A model generated the notes under the pieces. It did not search any database and was not told where the DNA came from. It was given only the letters and a program-made list of their open reading frames with translations. Below are positions 21,190 to 32,088 of a stretch of DNA of 64,000 bases, in pieces (position 1 is the first letter of the stretch; each line of letters opens with the position of its first letter). Origin of the DNA: Metarhizium brunneum (lineage: Eukaryota > Ascomycota > Sordariomycetes > Hypocreales > Clavicipitaceae); assembly GCF_013426205.1 (NCBI RefSeq), contig NC_089426.1:2976001-3040000 (forward strand). Direction: 5' to 3'. A program made the position numbers and the translations under genes.

Positions 21190-24100
21190 CTAAACAAGGC
21201 CTTCATTGAGCTGTACGTTTCTTCCAGCTTTGTATAAAGCATTACTATGGATGACCAAGAATTGAGATAGAAATCATATGCCACACTTACAGAGAGCTGA
21301 CTGGCATATTCTCTCATTGAGTTGCCTGCTAGCGAAATTCGTTGATGTCGCTACAAGATCCGAACCCAGTCAATCATGCTATGGGGCCATGGCCATGTAC
21401 TCGTCATGCTTTCATCAGAATACTACAGTGTAGGCGTTGCATCACTTGTTCTGTCAGAGTGTCAGCAATATCAAAAGACAACGCTGCGGGTTCCGCCGTA
21501 ACTGAAGACTTGAAACATTTCATCGAGCCCAGCGAAACCAACCACCTGGTTCATATACCCGCGTGCATAAACATAGATAATTGTATATCCGCAAAGCCAA
21601 GGCATCGTGACTAGCTGTAGCTGGGGTCCCTTGTCCTCGAAGTACACACATCGGACTGTAGTCATATTATTCTTTTACACAGGACCTTGTTTGCTGATTT
21701 CACCTCTTTCAGCTGATGTTTGACGATACGTAGCTTCGGGCTGAGGTTGCAGTTCAACAATTGTGACCATCGCACTTGTCCTTGAACTACCCAGGTACCT
21801 AGGTTATGTAGCATCGTTGTTCAACGTGCCATCCTGGGGCCGAATGGCAACATTGAACCATTCACGCTTTAATGGCTCCACAACCGAAGGAATAAATAGG
21901 TCACTATCCCTTCGACAAAGCAGGCATCCCTAGCAATCTCTTTCAATAACGAGCAAGGTTGGTACGGTTGCTGGTTGGCGAAACCTTGTCTTCGGGCGAA
22001 AATGCTCTTGGGTTGTTGCCTCTAACTGCCATTCTCAGTCCAAACGGCCGGGTATCTTGTTGGTATTAGGACGAGGACCATGGACTCTGCCGGTTGTATG
22101 CAGCCTTCAGCTGGCGGGCCGAAGGCATGGAGGTTGCTGCATGCGCAGACGTACCATTACATGAAGGATTCGCGCAGGGTTTAGGGCTTGACATTTTCTA
22201 GCAATAGGACGGCCTTGTTGCAACCATGCCAAGCTTTCATGTCATGTAGACTGGCGGACTCGGGCCAGGGCTCTTCAATGCACTGACACGTGCCGGGGTC
22301 TTTTGTTTTCTTTATTTTGGGAATACTTTTTGTTACTATTGCTGGCATCATTTCTTGGGGGCGTCTTGTGCGGCACTGGCATCCGTCAGGAGTGTGGGAC
22401 ACTAATCCAGTCCTTCCCTTCGGACAAAATTCGGCGTTTGCTACTCGATAGGCAGAATGGCGAACGGCGAACGGCACGGTCTGGTCGTCGCCTTGCAAGG
22501 CATGAGGATCTTCTGGGTACTATCGCTTGCGTAGGGATCTCGGAGTATACCGTCAAGTTAGTTGCCTCATTCCAGACAACGGGGTTCCCAACATGTAACG
22601 CGGGGAAAGTTGAGGGGCCGAGGCCCAATGGGCGACCGGTTGAAGCCTTCTAAGTTCTAGCCCTTGCTAGCCTTTGAAGGTAGCTCCCGAAGCCGAAATG
22701 AGACGCAAGCGCTCCTCCCGCCAGTTTTTATTCTGATGGTTAGTCTGACCCAGCTCTGCGGCACCCAGTAGGCTCTAGTACTAGTAGTCTGGTACTACTA
22801 GGGGACGTTGGCCGAGCAGGGGTCCAGACGTCGCCTCGGACGGACAGCCTCGCTTGATGCCCACCAGACCCTTCCTCAGCACTGCCGGTCGATCATCACA
22901 TGCGGCAACGGCAGCCGGACCAAACTAAAAAGCCATCGGCGTGGGGGAGAGACGGCTCGGAGTCGAAACACGGCAGTGACTTGTGGAATTGATTTGGGTG
23001 AGTGCGTAGTATGTGTCGCCAAATCAACCTAAAGGACGACCAAGAATCAGCGCTCGCTACTCCGTAGAAGAGATGCTCGGTCCCGCCTGCCTGAAGAAGT
23101 CAGGAGCTCTGGATATCAAATGTGACAACCATGCAAATACGAGACTTACGAAGCAAGGTCCAGGCACAAACCGACATGTATTATTCCTAGTCCAGGACAC
23201 TCCAATGGCTGCGCAGCAATGACACCACAGAGGGGTTCGACCTTGGTTTTTTAAGATGACTGGTGGTAAGTGCCTAGAATATTGTCGCCGTGCTGCGTGC
23301 ATGTAGATTCTGCAAGTACGGAGTACCGTACCTATCTGGAGTCCAAGCAATCAAATGGCAAGAGCGGACAGGACAGTCTTGGGCCTTGATGACAAAAAAA
23401 GGAACAAGCACTTGACTGGCCAAAGCGTCATGATGCGCTCCTGCAGGACATCAAGTCCCCGACACAAAACTTTACGTGATCCAAACTTCCCGAAGGCAAG
23501 GTCACATCTCAGCACCATCCCGTAACTACTTCATGCCGTTGTCGCAATGCCACCTGCAAGGGCACGGCACAGAATGCACGAACATGCAATCGCCTCCCGG
23601 AGCTACAAGCGATGCCCATTTTGGTTCTGCTTGCGCTGTGAGACACAAGGACCACAGGGCGGAACGGACCTGCATCACCACATTACTGCCCGTCGCCTTC
23701 ATGAAACCCTCGGACCATCATCCTTGTTTGATCGAAGTTTAGGAAGCGGCGTGGCCTAGCCTGGCTACTTCTAAGTACTTAAGTACCTTACTTACTTAAG
23801 TACCTAGGTAGGTAGGTACCTAGTACCTTGAGTTAGTACTTAAGTAGTCATCGGCAAATTTGGCCACGGAAAACGTGCGCTGCGGCCGCATGGACTTTAT
23901 GTACTCACCAAGCTCAACAAGCCCTACAAGACTCTGAGGACTCCGTCCACTCGGTCCCCAGCACCAACATCATCAGTCAATGATTCCGTCATCCTGCTAA
24001 TAATAATAAATACTACCGAGTACCTGTCAGCGACCAAGTGGCTAGCCACTGCACTTGCTCCAGTGCCCCACAATCGGCGACAGCAGAAAAGATCACCACC

Positions 24101-24539
24101 CCTTGAAGCAACAACTGAGCCTGGCCACCTTGCCACTGGCGTAGCTCACCACGTACCAAGTACCCCGTTCCCCGTATGTACATGATGGACTAAGGCGGCA
24201 TTCTGATTGTTACTTTTGTGTAGCATTGGCTTTGGAACCATCAAACGCCTCTGGGAGTCAGTCTTCACTTCAGTAGCAAACACAAAACCACTTTTCCACT
24301 CAACGCCACAAATGCGGTTCCCTACAGCCGGGATTATGTGGAGGCCCAGACACTGATGTGTGGAGAAACGCCATAATCCATGATCATTGACATCGGCGGA
24401 CTGATAATTAGTGGCCCATGCCAGCAAGCCTCCGACTTCTTCCTTTATCATGGAATGTGGCCCGCCTCTTTCTGGAAGCTCACGAATCTTCATCATGCTG
24501 TCATTTTATCAGAAGATAGAAATTGGATGAACCGCAACC
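21190..24539. other. Gene-poor stretch of about 3.3 kb
   Basis: No open frame here shows a recognisable product. It contains a low-complexity TACCTA-type block (separate entry), several short A or T runs and two copies of the word TACTCCGTA/TACGGAGTA (23058-23066, 23317-23325). No transposase, reverse transcriptase or long terminal repeat was recognised. Confidence 0.5.
23767..23850. repeat. Low-complexity near-palindromic TACCTA/TAAGTA block
   Basis: About 84 bp made almost only of interleaved AAGTACTTAAGTACC, TTACTTACTTAAG and TACCTAGGTAGGTAGGTACCTAG. The block contains many GTAC and CTTAAG palindromes and could fold on itself. Similar short blocks (TACCTAGG-like) occur at about 21790 and 28590. 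Confidence 0.7.
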
Positions 24540-26756
24540 ATGGTGTACGGTGGCAAGCCTTCGCGGGGCTGCCAAATGTGCAGAATTCGCAGAATTAAGG
24601 TACATACATGATTTGCCCATGCCCATACTCAACTCTTCTGCTTGTACAGTCCTGGAATAAACCAATTGGCGGGTTGTTGTCATTGCACTCGAAAAACTCG
24701 TTAACTGGTTCATAATACAGTGTGACGAAACAAAACCTACTTGCAAGCAGTGCGCAAAGGCGAGGCGCGTATGTCCCGGGTATCGAGACGTCAACCAATC
24801 TCATCCCGCTTCCGAAGGAGGTAGTGCAAGCTCACAAGTTCCGGACAAACCTCAGCAATCAGCAACACCATCACTCGCACCCAAGTCAGGAAGAAGCGAC
24901 GGATTATCTTTGGAAGGCACTGGCACGCCTTCTCCACGCTCGTCTAGCGACAAGTCGATTCAAGCTCCGCCACCGCTAGCTGTAGACGAGCTTGCGTCCT
25001 GTCACTTCATTTCCAACTATGTTTTGATTCCTAAACAAGGCTTAGCAACTACTCGTGGGTTCTTGGAGTTCGTACTCCCCTTGTTAAAAACACCGGAGCC
25101 ATCGCAGCACTTTCTCTATGCGTTCAAAGCATGTTCTCTAGCGTCTCTCAACAACCGTGTTGGAACTGGAAATGATTTTGACCGGGCCGCCCTGGGCTGC
25201 TACACGAAGGCTTTGGCTTGTACCTTCACAGCTTTGAAGGACCCAGTCTTGACAAAACGAGACGACACTCTGGCTGCCATCTTGCTACTTGGACTTTTTG
25301 AGAATATCACTGCAAAGACACTTGGAATGCTAGCATGGAGCTCCCACATCGAAGGTGCGATTCAGCTTGTCAAGTCCAGAGGTCAGGAGCAACTACGAAG
25401 CAAAATAGGCCTGGACCTATTCATTGCTGTCCGAACCCAGATGGTAAGTACTAGTATCGCCCGTCTTTGTTCCCAACCACTCTCCTTCTTAAAGCAACTC
25501 TAATGGGTCATGACTAGGTTATTCATTCCCTTAGTACTGGCAAACCACCAACACTCGACGTAGACTGGTGGGTCACCGATCCGGGTAGTAACGAGTATAG
25601 CATGCAGCTCCAGCAACTCAGTAGTCGTGTGGGAGAGCTCAAGAGCGAGGTCAATGCCCTTCTCGCCACAGTGACTCGCTCGTCTGAAAATATGGAGTTA
25701 ATGAAAGACACGATACAAAATTGCAAGTCTCTGGACAAGGAAATCGTTACCTGGCTTCGAGAACTGCCAGAGCAATATATGTGGAAAACAGTTGCATGGG
25801 AGCCGTACAATCCAAGGTGCGATTATTCAAAGGCCGAGGTCTTTCCCGGCCGTATCGACGCCTACGTCGATTTATGGGTTGTAAACTTCTGGAATGTTAT
25901 GCGTTGTATGCGTATTGTACTGGCGTCACTCACGATACGCTGCACAGCCTGGATCAACTTCCCGGCTGATTACCGTACGACTTCAGAATACGCGACGACA
26001 GTAAGAACTTGCGTTGAGGCAATTTCGGATATTATTGCCTCGGTGCCTTACCAAATGGGGCTCTTCTCAAAGCGCAAGGACTTGCGGAGTCACGCGACGC
26101 ATTCCGTGTTTGGTTGCGGAGAAGACACATCAGAGAAAGGCTTAGCCGGGTATTTCTTACTTTGGCCGTTGGCCTGTATTCAGGGCCAGGATTATCTCAC
26201 AGACTCTCAGAGGACTTGGGTGAAGGGACGCTTGAAGTCTATTGGCAACACTCTTGGTGTAAGATATGGCAACCTGCTGTCTCAGGTACGTAAAGCTAGT
26301 TGTTGTATCAGGACTGTCGCTACGTTCGCACTGATCGAGGCACATGACGTGTTGTAGCACTCGTATACTGACTCTCAATTAAAGTTAAACGTGCGGGTAC
26401 CATCTATGCTGATTCTCCGGGACCGCCTGAAGAATGATCCTCACGAGATGCCAGCTGACATTGCAGCTATTATGGCCGGCACAGCAGCTAGCGGCGCCTC
26501 TCCTCCAAGCCCAGTCGCATCGACGGCTGGAGGAGCTATGCCACCGGGCTTACCCGGCATGTCAAACCCGGGGATATCAATCCCCGGGATGTCCGAAATA
26601 CCGTCAGCTCCTGGCGCTTCAGCGGATGCTTTGGCGAATCAGGAAGCCATTCGTAAGCAGATGCTTAAGCGTCAAACGGAAGAACTGGTAACAAAGGCTG
26701 TGGAGAAACCTGGGAAGCTTGATGACTGGACGGTAAAGACGTGGCTGCAATTATAG
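24540..26756 (+). CDS. Zn2Cys6 fungal-specific transcription factor
   Basis: Exons 24540-24599, 24721-25443, 25518-26285, 26385-26756; 640 aa. Exon 1 gives 'MVYGGKPSRGCQMCRIRRIK' and exon 2 continues CDETKPTCKQCAKARRVCPGY, completing C-x2-C-x6-C-x6-C-x2-C-x6-C; an intron inside the zinc cluster is common in this family. A Ser/Pro-rich linker (to about residue 90) is followed by a fungal-specific factor domain ('LAAILLLGLFENI', 'WSSHIEGAIQLVKSRG'). The C-terminus has an unusual Pro/Gly/Ala/Met stretch with GMSNPGISIPGMSEIP-like repeats, possibly an activation region. It is the only intact regulator near the redox genes, 5 kb from the amine oxidase, so control of them is possible but unproven. 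Confidence 0.88.
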
Positions 26757-27419
26757 TGTACCGATATGTTGCGTAACGGTAATAGGAGCAACAAAGTGGT
26801 GCAAGTTTACGGAGCAGATGAAATAGACTACAATATGTTTCTGGACGATGCCAGCGTTAGGCATCGGGCTGCGAGAAGGAATCAATTGTCCTAGATGTGA
26901 CAAGAATCGAGAAGATGGATAGAAATATCCTGGAAGGAGGGCGTCCCACTTCTACTGCTCGTGCAATTTGAGGGATTCGATGTCTCTCGTCAAGTTTCGG
27001 CCTGCGTTTCATACACCCGCAGTTATTGACATCCATGCTAGTGTTGAACCATGACCAGTATATCAGATATTCAAAAAAGACCATGGAGTTAACGAAGCCG
27101 GCCACAAAATAATAAACAAATAAATGAAATAGTGATGGCTTTTTATTTTATTTCCACAAAGCTGCCTCAGTAATGTGCTGTTCTTTAAGTCCTGTTGCGC
27201 TGAGTAATGCTCTAGGTTAGCCCGCAAGCAACCCAAAATTAAAGTGGAGACGCAACGCGATACTCCGTAGACAGTCGAACATCAAAAAAGCTCTGCGTCA
27301 CCAGCACCCTGACTTTGCAAAATGGTTTTACGAGCCATCCAAGACTTCCACTAGAGCCGAGACGGGTGAAAAATAAATCGAAATCGATCAGCAGCGTAAG
27401 AACCGTCTCGACTTTCAGC

Positions 27420-28106
27420 ATGAGCGACGTCAAAGACATCAGCCCCGACCTGGACAGGCTGGACCGGCAGCTTGACAACCTCGAAGATGCGCTCGCGCCG
27501 TTGCTCAACAACCTCAATGAGAAGGCCTCTCAATTACCGCTCCTCGACAAGGCCAAGCTATTTTCCCTGACGGCCTATTCAATCGAATCCCTTCTCTTCT
27601 GTGAGCATGCGCCACTCGCCCTCTGTTTATGAGCGACGGGCTGTTACTGACTTGGCTGTTTAATAGCCTATCTGAGACTCCAGGGCTTAGACGCCCAGAA
27701 CCATGCCGTATACGCTGAGCTGAAGCGTGTGCAGCAGTATTTCGGCAAGATCAAAGCCGCCGAGGAGCCGGAGACGCAGAGAAGCCTGGTGGTGAACCAG
27801 GAAGCCGCGGCTCGGATCTTGAAGGCCGATTTGGTACGTGGATTCACGCCCCCCTTTTATCCATGGGAAATCTGCTGGGGGAGCATACGAGAGCTGACCT
27901 CTTTTGAAATGTAGGCCGACAACAAGTCTATCAGCAGCAAGCTGGCTGAAAAGATTGCTGAAGAGCGTGCCAAGGCGCTGCTCAAGTCGGTGGAGAGCAG
28001 GAAACGACCTGCTGATGAATCGGCTGCGTCTGGGGGATCGGGCAGTGATGCGCAGGTGAACAAGAAGAGGAAGCAGAAGGGAAGGGGGAAGGGGAAGCAG
28101 AAATGA
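27420..28106 (+). CDS. LRP1: C1D/LRP1 (Rrp47) nuclear exosome cofactor
   Basis: Exons 27420-27600, 27667-27833, 27915-28106; 179 aa. The ATG at 27420 (MSDVKDISPDL) is preferred to one upstream at 27315 because the domain starts here. The Sas10/Utp3/C1D domain covers residues 10-90, with 'FSLTAYSIESLLFSYLRLQGLD' then 'HAVYAELKRVQQYFGKIK', both hallmarks. The tail is strongly basic (NKKRKQKGRGKGKQK), fitting RNA binding and nuclear location. In yeast this protein binds Rrp6 and structured RNA and helps the nuclear exosome process rRNA and snoRNA ends. Confidence 0.92.
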
Positions 28107-28819
28107 TGGGGGTATCGTGGATGACATATCGTGGTGGTATGAGCCACGGAGATGTGGTGTTTGGCACTTGGTGGCTTCTTTTTCTGGAAGCGTTACTGGC
28201 TGACCGGCTGGAAACTGGGTATTTTGTTGGACACGGATGACGCTTTTGTTCCCTTTCCATCCTTGGGTTTATTATGGTCATTCATAGTCACGGAGCATGG
28301 CGTCGGGATACACTGTTTTGATTAGATGGACCTGAACAAGAATAAATGCTTGAATTCCTCGTCAAACCATGATGCTGCAACTGGAAAAACATGGTGGTTT
28401 ACAAAACACCAGCAAGATGAATATAAAACAAAAGCATACAGCCCAATACTGTTTAGATTTTACGCTTGCACGATACTTGTATCATGTGTGTAATTTCATT
28501 TGACTACAGAGCGAAACAATTGAACATTAATAAAACAAAAGCAACATTGAATCGCCCATGGGCTATAAACAGCCAAGGCACGATGACTACTTAGGTACCT
28601 GGACCCCTGCCACTCTCCCGAGGCCACCCGGCCCACGCCTGCAAACCCGTCCCCTCCCATTGGCCACGTCCGCCAGCCGCTCCAGAGCATCGCCAACTCT
28701 TCTCCAAGCTTCCACTTTGCCCATTTCTCCCATTTTTATATCCCCCCCCATCCGCCACAACTCTCCTCCTCGTCCTCCTCCACCGTTCCCAACCGCCAAA
28801 AACCTCACCACCGAAGAAG

Positions 28820-29427
28820 ATGCCTCGCAACAGATCCGTCGGCCGCGCCCCCGCGCCTTCACGGGCACCCACCCGTCCCACGGTGCCTGCCTCCAACCCC
28901 ATGCCTCAGCAGCAGCGTCCTGCCACCACCATGGCCGCTCCTCCCCAGCATGCTCCCCAGCAAATGGCTCCCGCGCCGGCCGCCTCACAAGGCCCCGGGC
29001 TGTTTGGCCAGATGGCCAGCACCGCCGCGTACGTATGACCACGCCCCGGGAAAAGAATCCGACCCAGAGCAAGCGTGGTGAGGGTTGCACCCAACAAGCA
29101 CGATTCACTCTCCCGCATGCACCATGAGGGATTGAAAACGACAAAAGGGAAGGGGGGTAACATGCTAACTTTGTACGTAGTGGCGTCGCCATCGGCTCAT
29201 CGGTCGGCCATGCCATCGGCGGCCTCTTCTCGGGCGGCTCGTCGGAGCCCGCGCCGCAGCCGGTGCAGGCCCAGGCCTCCCAGCAGCAGCAGCAATGGGG
29301 CAACAACTGCCAGGCCGCTACGCAGCAGTTCACCAAGTGCATGGACGACAATGGCGGCAACATGCAGATTTGCAACTGGTACCTCGAGCAGCTGAAGGCT
29401 TGCCAGGCCGCTGCGAGCCAGTACTAG
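28820..29427 (+). CDS. CHCHD2/CHCHD10-like twin CX9C mitochondrial protein
   Basis: Exons 28820-29028 and 29181-29427; 151 aa. The N-terminus (MPRNRSVGRAPAPSRAP) is Arg/Pro/Ala-rich and resembles a targeting sequence. The middle has a Gly-rich hydrophobic segment restored by splicing ('STAAGVAIGSSVGHAIGGLF'). The C-terminus has two exact C-x9-C pairs (CQAATQQFTKC and CNWYLEQLKAC), which form the CHCH hairpin oxidised by Mia40 in the intermembrane space. Fits the fungal Mix17/CHCHD2 family, linked to respiratory function and cristae. Confidence 0.93.
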
Positions 29428-30023
29428 ACGGCGTTGAAAAGGACAAAAGGAGGGGGCAAGGGAGCACGGGAAAGAGAGCACGGGGCAGTGTAACCATGAG
29501 ACTTGAGGGAAACGGGTGATTTAAGCGCGTTCACGTTCGATCCGTTGGGCCGCTATGGGAGTGTACGGGATTATACAGCATCGTCATTGAGTTGGGGGTT
29601 GTCTGACAGACTTACACCGAAATGGCTCGGTGGTTCTTGTATTATAGATGGAATTGCCGCTCTGGGAGAATCCAATCACCTCTCGGTTTGCTATCTGGCT
29701 CTTTTCTGCTGTGTTGCATGGTGAATGTGTACATACTGACTGATCATACGTGCTCCAGCATATGCTGCCACCATTGCGGGCTCAGGGACGATTACGAGAT
29801 GGGGTCTGCTTTGCAGATATATCCAACGCATTTCACCATTTCATGTGGCGGAATACGAAAGTTCAGCATTTTATTACTCGTGCAGAATATTGACATCTTC
29901 TGAGCTGATACACAGTATGCCTTGACTTTAATTTCAGACAGCTATTTCTCATCCTCGTCAGGTCTGGGTTCAAAGTTTAACTACGGTCGTGTTAGCCAGC
30001 ACAGTTTCATCCCAGCAACATTT
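29428..30023. other. Convergent 3' region
   Basis: About 600 bp between the stop codons of the CHCH and UBX genes. It holds their 3' ends; no other feature seen. Confidence 0.5.
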
Positions 30024-31435
30024 CTAACTTCTGCTTACCGAATTCCCATTATACAACTGGTGGTCCCGTCGCTTATCATTGGGATTCTCAAACCCCTGAA
30101 CACGACCGCTCTTGGTTTGTGTAGAGGCCGAATCTAACTGTTCGCCGACTGTCTCCTGGCTGTTGTTGCCACCGCCTCTACCAAGACCGATCAAGCCGAG
30201 GACCCAGGTGAAAAAACCTAATATTGAGCCGACAATCCAAGAGAGGAGTCCTTGTGATGAGTTGTTATATGCAGAGGTATAGCTTCGGACATGGATCAAA
30301 ATAAGTGTTGACGAAGGAGATAAGCCAATCTCTCCCAAAGACTTTCCCTCCTCTGTTTCGTCAATCGATTTGTTGGGCAGCGGCGTAAGCAGTTGCGTGA
30401 ATGTATAGGGCAGTTCGCCGTCGGTTCTGTTCTCGTCGACCCACTTCCGAACCTCCTTCACAGGGTCCGAAGTCTTGAAACGGGATCGAATAGTCGAGCC
30501 ATCAAACAGGCGGACTTGGATGGAGGCAAGACTGCTGTTCTTGGCTGCAGACGACATTGTCGATGAAGATGCGGTGCCCACTGGCAAGGAAGAGTCACTT
30601 TTTGAGTGGATTTCCTTCCTTTGCTGCTCTCGTTCGGCCGCCCGCTGGCGTCGTTCCTCTTTATCATCCTGGATACGCTTCAGGATTCGCTTCCGTTCCT
30701 CTGATTCTTGCTGTTTTTTCTTCCTGACCAAGGCCGCTTGTTTCTGCGTACTTTCGCTGGCTTCCGCGGCTGCCTTGGCCCTCCTCTTGGCCAACTCTTC
30801 CTTGGCCTTTTGTTCAGCGGCCTCTTTGGCGGCTTTTAGCCTCGCAGCTCGCTCTTCTAGGACGCGGCGTACGCTATCTGATCGCTCTACTGTTGGTGGG
30901 ATTCCACTCGAGCTAGACAAGGTGGGGGACGAGGACGAAAGCGATTCGGAAGCTGGTTGCGCCGTGTGTGGTGGTGAAATATTGAACGAGTTTTGGATTC
31001 GGCGGAGGAAATCCTCTTTCGAAGTTCCGGCAGCAATGTACTCCTTGAGTTCGCCATTCTTCATGATGACGATGGTGGGTGTCTGAGGAAGAGGGAAGAT
31101 TTGCGCCAGGTAGCCGAATTCTTCTGAACCGTGTGTCAACCGCAAGGCCACGGCCTGCTTGGCAATTACGTCTACCAACTTGAACGAAATGTCAACACTC
31201 GAATCAATTAAAACCCCCCCTTTTGGAAGAAAGGCATCATACTGAAGGATCCTGCAAGAACTCGTGCTCCCAAGTCTGGCTCTCGTCATTGTCATCTGGC
31301 CAGGTCAGCACGTAGCTTCGTCCATGCGTCAATGGGCGATTACCAAGCACGCTTACTCGTAACAAAGCAAAAGACGGATTTTTGCTGGCCAACAGCCGTG
31401 GAAATTCCCTCTTGGAGAGACCCTTGGTAAAACAT
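30024..31435 (-). CDS. UBX-domain protein with N-terminal thioredoxin-like domain and membrane hairpin (UBXN4/erasin-like)
   Basis: Minus strand exons 31357-31435, 31243-31295, 30024-31178; 428 aa. Two short 5' exons in other frames complete the N-terminus: 'MFYQGSLQEGISTAV', 'VFCFVTNDNDESQTWEHEFLQDPS', then 'LVDVIAKQAVALRL', a UAS/thioredoxin-like fold with 'FPLPQTPTIVIMKNGEL'. Residues about 130-240 are a charged Arg/Lys/Glu coiled coil. The UBX domain ('SIQVRLFDGSTIRSRF' ... 'FTQLLTPLPNKSI') should bind p97/Cdc48. It is followed by a hydrophobic stretch 'LSWIVGSILGFFTWVLGLIGLG', probably a hairpin in the ER membrane, as in UBXN4. Likely role: recruiting Cdc48 to the ER for protein degradation. 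Head-to-head with LYS2. Confidence 0.9.
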
Positions 31436-32088
31436 GATGGCTAATTTCGACGGGATTCAGGCAGGCGTGCGCATGAAACACATGTGGCCATGTGGCAATG
31501 TGCGTGGGTGATGGATGCTCAACGCCACGTTTGGTGGATGAAGGAGGGCGTGAGGAAGTTCAGTTGCTGGTCAGCTCCGCAAATGGGCTATCACGAGACG
31601 AATTCAACATGCAGAAGAAATGAATAAGTACAAAAAAAAAGGCGCGTTATCCCATGGCAATACGGACGACAAATGGGTACAGGGAAACAAGCCAATGCCA
31701 ACGCTGCCGCGGAAAGCTCAACCTAACATTTCGACGTCAACAGTTGAGCTCGGGCATCTGCAGTTGGGGACACGACGCTGGGTGGGCGATGAGTGGGGCA
31801 GGCGGTGAAGCTGGGATCGGCAGCCATGAGGAAGTCACCAACCCTAACCCTCCACTCCGACTCTCGGAGCTCGGCAGAAATTTCTTGGTGTGACGCATTG
31901 GAAGCCTCAAGCCACTATTTTCTCAGTGGCCTCGGACCGCTCCATTAAATCTAGGGACGATCTCTGAATCCACTAAATCTCGAGAGCTTCAATCCATCAA
32001 CTCCCTCAGCCGCCCAATCTCTTCACAGCCTTCGTCGGCCGTAGTCAGCAGTAGTTTTTTGATATTGTGTATCAGTACGACCGCCATA
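31436..32088. promoter_or_regulatory. Shared promoter region of the UBX and LYS2 genes
   Basis: About 650 bp between two divergent start codons. No exact TGACTCA (Gcn4/CpcA) site was seen, although LYS2 is commonly under general amino acid control. No other motif stands out. Confidence 0.5.

Noticed and set aside
23232..23252. GGTTCGACC followed by a T run, like a tRNA B box and terminator
   Set aside because: The flanking bases do not form a T stem, and no A box or acceptor stem is seen upstream.
28587..29375. A 262-codon minus-strand frame over the CHCH gene
   Set aside because: It is antisense to the twin-CX9C gene, Gly/Arg/Trp-rich with no domain, and is explained by high GC of that gene.
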